From: Lunularia cruciata
Lineage: Eukaryota > Streptophyta > Marchantiopsida > Lunulariales > Lunulariaceae
DNA length: 64,000 bases
Assembly: GCA_948567375.1 (NCBI GenBank)
Contig: OX419758.1
Location: 32,059,001 to 32,123,000, forward strand
Direction of reading: 5' to 3'
This document shows positions 20,331 to 29,689 of this stretch, in pieces (positions within the stretch are counted from its first letter, which is position 1; every line of letters starts with the position of its first letter). The position numbers were made by a program, and so were the translations under genes. A model generated the notes under the pieces. It was not told where the DNA came from. It worked only from the letters and a program-made list of their open reading frames with translations, and searched no databases.

Positions 20331-21358
20331 GGTGCAACTCTACTTCAATAATGTATTCAAACATCATGAGATACCACGTGTACTCATCTCTGACCGTGAT
20401 CCTTGCTTCATTAGAAAGTTTTGGCAAGCCTTCTTCCAGATACTTGGCACCAAGTTTGCTTTGTCCATAGCCTATCATCCTCAAACTGATGGACAAACTA
20501 AAAGTGAAAATCGCACCTTGGAAGATATGCTTTGTGCCTTCATCAACATTCACCATACCAATTGGGATCAATGTCTTGCAGTTGCGGAGTTTGCATACAA
20601 CAATTCTAAATAGGCAAGCACCAGATTATCTTCTTTCTTTCTCAATTTTGGCCAAGAAGATCCACTTGTCCCAAATTCTCTTCTTGCTCCTCCTCCGTCT
20701 CAAGTCCCTCATACTTCAACCTTCTTGACCACCACATCCAAATCTCTCCAACAAGCAAAATCTCACCTCCTTGTTGCTCAGAATCGTCAAAAACAATATG
20801 CGGACCACCATTGTCGTGCTACTTGGTGATAAAGTTATACTATCCTCTAGTAATCTACCCCTCCCACTTGATACCCAAGTTTGTAAACTTGCCCCTAATT
20901 GGATAGGACCTTTTGATGTCACCCAAATTGTCTCTCCTGTTGCATATCGACTTGCCTTGCCTTGTCATATGCACATCTATCTTGTCTTTCATGTTTCCAA
21001 GTTGAAACCCTCTATTCTTAACCCTTCTTCTTTCTCCTCTCAATTCCAACCTCCTCCTCCCCCTATTCCTATCAATGATCATGAGGAGTACGAAGTTGAT
21101 TGTATCCTTGCACGTCGCCACATCCAACAAGGACACTGCCAACATATAGAGTACAAGGTCGTTTGGAAAGGGTATACCCTTCATGATGCTACATGGGAAC
21201 CTCTTTCTCACCTCCAGAATGCACAGACAACCATCCAGGAGTTTAAAGCTTCAATGGCGACGAGTACGTCACCAACTAGCGGTGGAGGGATTTTTAACAA
21301 TATGGAGTTTAACGACATAGTTAGTAAGGCTAACAAAGTAGGGACTAAGCCAAATTAG
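20331..21358 (+). pseudogene. pol: A3 integrase end and chromodomain, continuing into the LTR
   Basis: After B1 the integrase resumes with ISDRDPCFIRKF and YHPQTDGQTKSEN, again Lys at the catalytic Glu position. A stop at about 20611 and a frame change near 20700 follow. The frame 20771-21358 then runs open through the C-terminal domain (LPCHMHIYLVFHVSKL) and a complete chromodomain (YEVDCILARRHIQQG, VVWKGYTLHDATWEPLSHL). It ends 66 bp inside the 3' LTR. This is the best preserved chromodomain in the window. Confidence 0.88.
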
Positions 21359-21705
21359 CCTAGAATATTTCTAAAGCATCTAGGAAGCTTCCTGATTAGT
21401 TAACTTGCACTCCAAGTAGGTAGTTTCTAGAAGGAAGCTTCTAGAAGCTTCTAACTAGCTTAGCTTGCATGCCAAGTAGGTGGCTTCTAGAAGGAAGCTT
21501 CTTGAGAAGCTTCCTAGTTAACTTGGCTTGCACTCTAAGAAAGAGGCTCAAGGAAACTTCTTGAGAAGCTTCTCAAGGGCCTTGTATGCTACCTATAAAT
21601 ACCAAAGCAGAAGCTCATGCTACGCATTTGGAGTTTTCCCTCATTCAAGTGTCCCAATGTGAATTTCCATTCTCCTATTTCTCTCCTTGGATTTGGTCTT
21701 TTACA
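21293..21705 (+). repeat. A3 3' LTR (413 bp)
   Basis: It begins TTTAACAATATGG (TG changed to TT) after the purine tract GGTGGAGGG and ends TCTTTTACA. In sense orientation the GAA/TTC arrays lie at 21434-21451 and 21485-21513, and TATAAATA lies at 21594-21601. Confidence 0.9.
21434..21513. promoter_or_regulatory. Heat-shock-element-like arrays upstream of the TATA box in the A3 LTR
   Basis: The array GAAGCTTCTAGAAGCTTC at 21434-21451 has four alternating perfect units. A second cluster at 21485-21513 has TTCTAGAAGG, GAAGCTTC and GAAGCTTC. The nearest unit is about 80 bp upstream of TATAAATA (21594). The arrangement resembles the promoter architecture of heat-activated genes and of the heat-responsive ONSEN retrotransposon of Arabidopsis. 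Confidence 0.6.
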
Positions 21706-22153
21706 TAATTTGTATTCTCACTATATGTAAACTATCACTTCCTACTTCACCAAAGTGAAACATACGTAGTCTTATATGGTGCCTACATTTTTTTTTAAAT
21801 AAAGGAGAAGAAGTGTATAGAGAAGTTGTATTGCGCCTATATGGCCAAAGAAGGCAAAGAAAAGAGTCTTTGAAATGAAATCCAAAGTAAAGTGACTTCG
21901 GGTCATAAGGCAAAGTACTCAGAAATGCCCTGTCAGCATACAACCCAAAGTAAAATGTCTTCATATCAAGGGGAGCTCAACCCGAGGCAAAGACTATCTA
22001 ACAACCTTTCGTCGGGGCAAGAAATTCAAGAAGGGACCGTTCAAAAACCGGCGGCCCATACGTGCAAAGGTTGTTTGACAGTGACAAGTGCATGCAAGAG
22101 GTGTGATTTCTTGGTAGAAACTTGAAGTGACGGAAGACAAAGAAGCGCAACTC

Positions 22154-22161
22154 TATAAAAA
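22154..22161 (+). promoter_or_regulatory. TATA box before the LTR-borne ORF in C1
   Basis: CTCTATAAAAATTG is followed by the ATG at 22181. The same box and spacing occur at 36344 and 46275 in the C2 LTRs. Confidence 0.55.
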
Positions 22162-22180
22162 TTGAACTTGCAACGACAAA

Positions 22181-24280
22181 ATGTCGAGTAATTTTCCTTC
22201 GCCGTTGAGAAGTCGTCTTGCAGGTGATCAAGGGAAGGGAAATAGAGTTGGAATTGTGTTAGTGCGCAAGGGAGAAGTCGCGAGAGTGAAATCAAGAGAG
22301 AGTAAGAAAGTAGAAGAGATAGGAGGAAGAAAGAAGAACTCCAAATTTGCAGTGAGAAATCATGCGATTCGGAGGTTAGACGTAATAGCAAGGATCCAAG
22401 TCTTGAGCCGACTTTGGATCACATTTCTGGCATGGAATTGGAATGTAAGCTTTCTAGGATTCATGATAGAAATCATCGAGAGTAAGTGTGTGGATGGACC
22501 CGAGGAAGAAGGGAAGAGAGGAAATCCGGCTTGCTAGACAGAGTCGGATTGGAGACTCGTACTCGAGAAGGAGGCAGGCTCGGAGTAGGGAGACACATTC
22601 TTTGGGAAGGGAGAGATAGCTCAGAAGACTCAGGAGGTGAGAGACGCTTTCTCTTTAAAGAGAACAAAGAATGGGTATAAGGTTAAGAGTTACAAGGATC
22701 CAGCGAAGAGAGGGATTGTGAGTGCTCTCATGGCAATCTTGAAGCCGGAGAGAATAACTTATGTGATGAAACACCAAGCGGTGTTCTTCCATAAGTTGTT
22801 TGCCGGAGAACCTATTAATTGGGCGAGGTGCTTCCATGGGAGGACAAGACCGATGGTGTGGAATTTGTGGGATAAGTCGCCTCCACACTACATCATACCG
22901 TTTGCAGCACATTTCTACCTCAGGTTGAATTTGCCCAATTTGGTGGAGCAAAACAAAATGGTGTCTCACTTCCATCCTGACTTAAGAAGAGAAGTTGATG
23001 TGGAGGAACAGCAGTACATTCTCCAAATCCGAAGCACGGATGATTACTACACGAAGACGGGTAAGAGCATGGAGATAGAAGCAAGTACTCCAACGACAAA
23101 GAAGAGAGGTCGGCAAGGTGAAGCCGAAGATATCAAGAAACCTTGGAAGACACGGAGAGGCAACCCGAGGCAAGGAATGGTGGTAATTGAGTCGGAGGAT
23201 GAAGACTCAAAAGGAGATGCCGAGCTCAAGACTGAAGACTCGGAACACAAGAAAGAGCCTAAGCTAATGCTGCAGAGTGGGGATACGAGTAGCGATAGTG
23301 ATGAAGGGGGAGAAATGACATTGGCTCCATTGGTTGAAGAAGCAAAAGTAGAAGAAGTTCATACACAGTTGGAAGACAAAGTAACTGTGCCCAAAGAAAA
23401 GAAGATCGCAGTACAGCGAGGAGTTTGCTCAAAACGTAAAGCGAAGTGTGAAGCGGGGCCGAGTAAAGCAAAAGACAAGGTAAGCGAAAGCTTGGGAAGT
23501 GAGGCATCAATTCCGATATGAAGATTGTAGAGGAGAAGGCGAGTATCGGGTAAAGAGGAGGTAAGGAGGGAGATTTCTATGCCGGAAGAAGTAGGTGCAA
23601 GAAATGGAGTGGAGTACCTGCATGAAATCGTGTGTCCACTGTTGGTGAGGTTAGACTACAAGAAGAGGGAGATGCAATCGACATGTCCGGAGGTGACGAC
23701 TGTGTTGCAGGTATTAGCGCGATTAGAAGAAGAGAACTTGGAGTTGAAGAAGAGTGTAACCCGAGGAGAGGAGGAGAGGGAAGTGCTACAAGCAGAGGCA
23801 GTGGTGAGAAGTCAAGTAATTGAAGACCTGAAGAGAGAGGTAAATTATCGAGAGGATCTTGTGAAGAAGAGTGACGTAGCAAGGGAGAGACAAGTAGCGG
23901 AGTATGAGATCTTGAAGCAGCAGTTTGCTGATTCAAGAGTAGAAGTAATCCATGTTATGGCGAGAGTAGCTGCAAAGGATCAGAAGCTCGATAGAGTGAT
24001 GGAGAGTGTCGAGGAGAAGAAGCAACTCTGGCAACGAGAGTTGGCGGCACGATACAGAGAAGAAGACCGATTATGAGAGTTACTTCGTAATCAGGAGGAG
24101 AAGGTTGTCCAGAAAGAGAAAGAGAAGGAGTCGGTGAAAGCCGAGTTCAAGGAGGAGTTGGCGATGTATCAAGAGGATTGGCTTGCAGATTGGGAATGAG
24201 AAAGGAAGACAAGATTGGAGCCGATAAAGGAGATTGTCCTCCAGATGAATGCAATGTTGAGTACAGAGGCCAGCGTTTGA
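22181..24280 (+). pseudogene. LTR-borne ORF of element C, copy in C1
   Basis: From ATG 22181 the frame can be followed to a TGA at 24278-24280 with few stops (near 22535, 22587, 23519, 24074 and 24197). The N-terminal part (MSSNFP...NHAIRRLDVIARI) leads into a globular block with GYKVKSYKDPAKRGIVSALM, YVMKHQAVFFHKLF and PPHYIIPFAAHFYL. Next comes an acidic Glu/Asp/Ser region (about 23190-23320), then a long heptad coiled coil (VLARLEEENLELKK...). I do not recognise the fold. The same ORF occurs in both C2 LTRs, so it belongs to the element. Confidence 0.7.
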
Positions 24281-24778
24281 ATTGAAGAGACGAGACTGCA
24301 CGAGTTGAAATTGTTGGTGCAGGAGACGAGGCGAAGACAGGCAAAAGACACTGATTTGAACGCCTTGTTGATTAATTTAAGGACTCGGGTAGACAAGAAG
24401 ATTTTAGAAGTAGAGGATAACATTTCAATTAGATTAGACTTAGTGAAAATAGAGATAGAAAAGCTTCGGAAAGATGTTCAAGCAAAACCCGAAGTAAATA
24501 ACATAGGAGTACAAATGTCTTCGGAGTTACCGATGGAGCCATTAGAGAAGAGTGGGTCGGGAGATAAGGAGTTAGATAGATTACCCACTAGTGGAATTTC
24601 AGATCAGGAAAGAGAATTGTTGGATCTGGTAGAAGAATTAGAAGTTGTGAAACCCGAAGACAGAGTAGTAGGAAGTAAAGTTACTTCGGGTTTGGGTTTT
24701 AAAGCCGAGGATGTAATACCCATATTTTTCATTTTGGACGAGTTTAGAAGAAGAAATGTACTGCTGAAACCAAATTGA
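24281..24778 (+). pseudogene. Second LTR-borne frame of element C in C1
   Basis: In phase after the TGA, the frame continues IEETRLHELKLLVQET... with a helical acidic segment, NISIRLDLVKIEIEKL and SGISDQERELLDLVEELE, and stays open to 24778. The counterparts are 38485-38940 and 48418-48873. It is either the readthrough tail of the first ORF or a separate small protein. Confidence 0.55.
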
Positions 24779-25850
24779 AAGCAAATGGAGAAGAAATGAG
24801 TGCAAACTTGTGATTTGATCAGACCCAAGGGAGTCTACTTCATGTAAGAGGAAGAAGGGCTCAGTTTGGATCAGACCCGAAGAAGCTTACTTCGTGTCAG
24901 AGGAGGGAAAAACTCGGATCAAACGTTAAGGAGGGCAAATCCAAGGGAGAAATAGAAGTTGCAGGTCAGGATTCTTGCGGGGGCCATATCTCAGTGACCA
25001 CAACTCTAAATCAAGCGTGTTATATATCGTTGGAAGTGCCTCGTTTAGGGCTTTCCATTGCCACCAAAATCGCAAAGTTTAGAGGTCTTTAGAAGAAGTT
25101 ACAAGCATTTGAAGTTTCTGGAGTAGATGTACTTCGGGTCAAAGTGTCTTCGGGTCAGTGTGACTTCGGATTTTGTACTTTGGATTTCGTACTTCGGACT
25201 TCGGGTTTACATGACTTTGGGTCGAAAGACTTTGCCTTAAGATGAAGATGACTAAATCAGAGGTAGCCGGACCTCAAAGTGCAATGAAGGTGACTTTGGG
25301 AGTATTGCCAGAGGGATCAGAGGAAGTTAGAATAGGGAAAGAAGATAGTTAGTATACCCATGACTTCAATTTCAATTCTGATTGAAGATGGAATAGAAAT
25401 TTCAATTCTGATTGAAGATGGAATAGAAATTGAAGGAGAAATAACAGTAGTGAATAAACCCGAAGTGCAGGATCCGACAGTAAGTGTATTCAGGTCAGGA
25501 ACATGAGTGATTAAGGGAAAGTGGGTTACAAATCAAAGGTGTAGATAGTGCATTCATGCTTTCAATTACAATTCTTGATGAGGATATAGTAGAATTAACA
25601 AAAGAATTGATAATAGTTAGACCCGAAGTAAGAGAGATAGGAGTGCAGGTGTCTTTGGATTTGACATTTGACACTTTAGAGAAGAGTGGGTTGGGAGATA
25701 AGGAGTAAGATAGATTACCCACTAGTGGAATTTCAGATCAGGAAAGAGAATTGTTGGATCTGGTAGGAGAAGTAGGAGATCTGAAACCCAAGGAAAAAGT
25801 GATAGGAAGTAAGATTACTTTGGGTTCGGGTTTGAAAGCCGAGGAAGAAG
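24430..25850 (+). repeat. Internal duplication in C1
   Basis: The module GAGAAGAGTGGGT...ATTACCCACTAGTGGAATTTC at 24545-24715 recurs at 25678-25850, with weaker similarity extending upstream (24430 versus 25560). Between them about 0.75 kb of GACTTCGGGT-rich sequence has no counterpart in the C2 LTRs. A perfect 30-bp tandem repeat lies at about 25366-25425 (unit TTTCAATTCTGATTGAAGAT...). Confidence 0.7.
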
Positions 25851-27486
25851 TAGACATCCAATCGGATTAGTAACCGATTTGAGATTTGAAGAGGCAGATA
25901 TGAAGAGGTGCATTGTCATTTTGGATCTGCAGGTTAGAACAATTGTTGTAGAACGGTATAGTTGTTAGAATTGTCGATTGCTCACTATTTAAGAGTGGCA
26001 TTCACAGGAAAATGTTGTTTAGTGCTCATAATTTTGAGAATAGATAAAGCAAAGTGTTGTGAAGCAATGCTCATTGCTTGAGCTTGATTCCAAGTATCAA
26101 CTTCGTGTCTATGTTTGTGAGTGTGTGAAGAATTTTGAAGTGCAAGTCAGTGTGCTTGTTGGATGTTGGATTCCATAGCCTTGATCTTCATTCTATGTGT
26201 TTGATCCTGAGTGAAGTGCAATCGAAGTAATACCTTGACAGATCTGAGAGGAATTGTAATGTTGGTAGTATTTTGCATTTGTGAGTGCAGTGCAAAGTTG
26301 ATGTGAAGCAATTTCAATCGAGGAAGTTGTGCCTTTAGTGGGAGGGTGGAACACAATTCTGAGGCAAAGTTGTTTTGCAGTGAAGTGTCGTTTTCGGGAG
26401 AGCTTGAATCATCACAATCAAGATTGTTTGGAAAGATTTGATGGAGTTGTGATTAAGGAGTATGAATTTGTGACAAGACTGCGAGTCAGTGCTTGTTACT
26501 CTCTTTTGGGTGTGGTTTCTACCTGAGAGATTAAAGACGCAACCAAGAAGAACTAAATTGTTACTTTGACTTTGTATTTGGACATTTTTGACTCGTATCT
26601 CTGTGGGAACGAACTTTACTTACCCGATTACCACAAAAGTGATATTTGCCGGGTTGTCATAGAGGACAAAGTAGACATCGAATTGGATTAGTAACAGATT
26701 TGAGATTTGAAGAGGCAGATAGGAAGAGGTGCATTGTCATTTTGGATCTACAGGTTAGAAGAGTTGTTGTAGAACGGTATAGTTGTCAGAACTGTCGATT
26801 GATTCACTACTTAAGAGTGGCATTCGCAGTCAAATGTTGTTCAGTGCTCATTATTTTTGAGAATAGATAAAGCAAAGTACTGTGAAGCAGTGCTCGTCGC
26901 TTGAGCTTGATTTCAAGTATCAACTTTGTGATTGTGTTTGTGAGTGTGTGGAGAAATTCAAAGTGCAAGTCAGAGTGTTTGTTGGATGTTGGATTCCACA
27001 ACCTTGATCCTCATTCTGTGTGTTTGATCTTGAGTGAAGTGCAATCGGAGCAATGCCTTGACAGATCTCAGAGGAATTGTAGTGTTGGTGGTATTCTGCA
27101 TTTGTGAGTGCAGTGCAAAGTTGATGTGAAGCAATTTTGATCGAGGAAGTTGTGCCTTTAGTGGAGGGATGGAACACAATTCTGAGGCGAAGTCATTTTG
27201 CAATGAAGTGCTATTTTCAGGAGAGCCTGAATCATCACAATCAAGATTGTTTGGAAAAATTTGTTGGTGTTGTGATTAAGGAGTGTTAGTTTGTGACAAG
27301 ACTGCAAGTTAGTGCTTGTTACTCTCTTCTGGGTGTGGTTTCTACCTGAGGGATTAAAGATGCAACCAAGAAGAACTATATTGTTACTATTTGGCTTTGT
27401 ATTTAGACATTTCTGACTCGTATATCTACGGGAACGAACTTTACTTACCCGATTACCGCAAAAGTGATATTTGCTGGGTTGTCACA
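25845..27486 (+). repeat. Tandem duplication of the C LTR 3' part in C1
   Basis: The stretch 25845-26659 (from GTAGACATC to GGGTTGTCA) is followed directly by a second copy, 26660-27486, from GTAGACATC to GGGTTGTCACA. Each copy corresponds to the last 0.8 kb of the C2 LTRs (38915-39733). The first copy ends at an LTR terminus, which fits two LTRs merged by deletion. Confidence 0.75.
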
Positions 27487-28983
27487 TCTTACCGGTCATC
27501 ACTCCAAACTCACTACCAAGAGCACACTAGAGCACCAATGCTTTTAATATAAAGGCAACTCACACAAATATAGTGCTTTAATAGGAAGTAAAGAAAAGAG
27601 GGGTCTAATCACAAGAAATCAAAATAATGACTCTCCATCTCACAAATTAAAACCGGATTTACTCTGTCACCATTTAGCATTTGACATAATGAGAGTGTCT
27701 ATCTATTTCTTATGTTATCAAGATCACAAGGATGGGATTAAACTACCTCTCCTAGTCAAAGCTACATGAATATATGTCTCAAGCTACTAGTCACATGAGA
27801 ACAAGTGAAGGTGGCATGGTCATCAATCTAGGAACTATAGATCTAGGGTTTAAACCTTATTGCACTCAATCTTGAAAGGTGGGCATATTTTGCCAAAAAA
27901 CCACTAAAAACTCAATCAAACAAGCTAGCTTCATGCCAACAAGTTTGCTTGTTGGGCCTCATAGCATCTCTAGCCTATGCCTCAACGTCTTTGAATGCCA
28001 AAATTCAACCAAATGAAGCTTTTCTTCTTGCCAATTCAACCCTTCACCAATTTGGCTGATCCCCAATCTGGCCAACCTCTACCAAATTGAGAACTAGCTA
28101 GGGTAATTTGAGCAACCTCCAACTCTAGACACCCTCTACCTTGACCTCCAAATCTGGACAACCTCTACTAATCTAATGCACCTCCTATATAATTGGTGAC
28201 CACCATATTCTCCACTAATTATCACCTTGGACCATTGAGAGAATAAAGACATCCAAATCCTTAATTCAAAGAGATCCCAAATCTGACTCTAAATTTGGGC
28301 TTTGTACCAAATTGGCCTTGATTTTTCCTCCTTGGGCTCAAATCAAACACTCATTATGTCAAATTTACTCAATTCTCAAAATTTTGGGTAGCACTCATGC
28401 ACACAATTTGTCCCACTATCAAATCTACAACAACTCAAGCAAGGCTTCTGCCCATGATCTACCCATTTGAATGAGAATTTTGAGTAACCACAATTGTAGA
28501 TACTAATAATCCCACTAGGCTTGGAGATACCACCAATGCACTTTTTGTTGCACCCTATTTTGTCTTGATGCTCACTTCTCTAATGTAATCAATTCATAAT
28601 CAACTTGAATCAAAAATCAATCTTCAACTCAATGGTCTACAAACAACAAGCAATGATTACAAACAAACCACACCCACTCTAGCCAAGAGACTCCAAGTGA
28701 TGCTTGCCAACTTATGTCCACCATAGCCAAGAGCTCAAAGGCTCAACACCAAAGAAGTGAGCTCTCTGGAGGTCCACTTCAAAGGTATACTCCTTGATTG
28801 ACCTAGATCTCTAGTCCTAATGACATTGTTGGTGGTGCAAGTGATGGTGGGTCCCATGGTGTAGTCCATAGTCATAATACAAAATTTGGTTGTCATTAAG
28901 TAACTATTAACATAACTCTAACCGCCAAGATTATCACTCCACCATCCGAGCAAACTAGCTTTGGCATTGCAAATGTTATGACA

Positions 28984-29689
28984 ACTCCTATCATCCATTC
29001 CAAACTTTGTAATCCAAAGATTGAAAGCATTTGGTCCAAATTGAGTAGTGGTTGTTCCTATGTGTAACCTTTTCCAAGCAAAATGTAAAGAACTATGAGG
29101 TTACTCCTCATCTTAAACACTCAAGATACATAAGTAAAATTGAAGGTACATAATCATATTGGAAGTGTTTTGGGAAGATATAGAACTACAAGTGAAATAA
29201 TTAATAAAAATAATTAGACTTCTTTATGTTTACATAACATCTTCTTTGTAAGCTTTCCCTCCTCTACACTTGCATTGTGTTAAAATGAGTTTGATCTTCT
29301 ACTATATCAAAATTTTATTAGATCCATACATCAATCATCTTGTTTGGTTAAAAAAGGTAACAAAGGAACAAAAACACATACATTTAGCTAAATGCCACAA
29401 GCAAAGAATCAATATGGAATCTGAACTCCATCAAAGTTTGAAGTCCTAAGAGCAATATTTTGACCATCATGAATGGTTCTTTGCTAATTGTAGTAATGAG
29501 ACTTGAGAGGTCTTACAAAAATAATGATCAAGATCAATCAATGAGTAAGCTTCAACCAACTTCCCTTGCTCCTTTTCTTGCACTTTGTGTTAAACTGTCT
29601 TGTGAATAAGAGTTTCTATCAAATCTAGATTTTCCTAAAATGTCTCTCTTCATTGTTGCACTTCACAAATGTGCTTCAATATGAAAAAA
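28984..29689. other. AT-rich spacer between D1 and Helitron helicase, no gene seen
   Basis: About 700 bp without an ORF longer than 60 codons or a recognisable motif. It should contain the 3' end of the minus-strand Helitron, but I could not fix a CTRR end with hairpin. Confidence 0.4.

Larger units (their letters stand above)
9604..21705 (+). mobile_element. Chromovirus A3, 5' truncated, split by B1
   Basis: Internal family-A sequence starts abruptly in the protease and continues to 11851, where element B1 is inserted with GGTG at both flanks. It resumes at 20331 in the same integrase motif and ends with a 3' LTR at 21293-21705. The 5' LTR, gag and half of the protease are missing. The pre-B1 part is the most degenerate of the plus-strand copies; the post-B1 part keeps a 195-codon frame through the chromodomain. 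Confidence 0.9.
21775..27486 (+). mobile_element. C1: LTR-only remnant of giant-LTR element C (5.7 kb)
   Basis: The sequence is collinear with the C2 LTRs from TATGGTGCC (TGTGGTGCC in C2) to GGGTTGTCACA. It is flanked by TCTTA at 21770-21774 and 27487-27491. No gag-pol sequence is present. Two internal duplications (about 24430-25850 and 25845-27486) lengthen it. The second repeats the last 0.8 kb of the LTR after an LTR-end-like GTTGTCA at 26659, so C1 may be a solo LTR or two LTRs fused by deletion. Confidence 0.88.
21706..28983 (-). repeat. Repeat D1, interrupted by C1
   Basis: Segments 21706-21774 and 27492-28983, joined, read on the minus strand as a diverged copy of D2 (61300-62880). 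They share TGTCA at the start, the AAGTGAGCTCT...CCACTCTAGCC block, the AAGCATTGGTGCTC block near 27530 and the TGATGACC...TTAGACTAC junction. C1 interrupts D1 with TCTTA at both flanks. D1 has no ORF or domain. Its length, TG start and the position of D2 before a primer-like site suggest an old LTR, but this is unproven. Confidence 0.7.
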
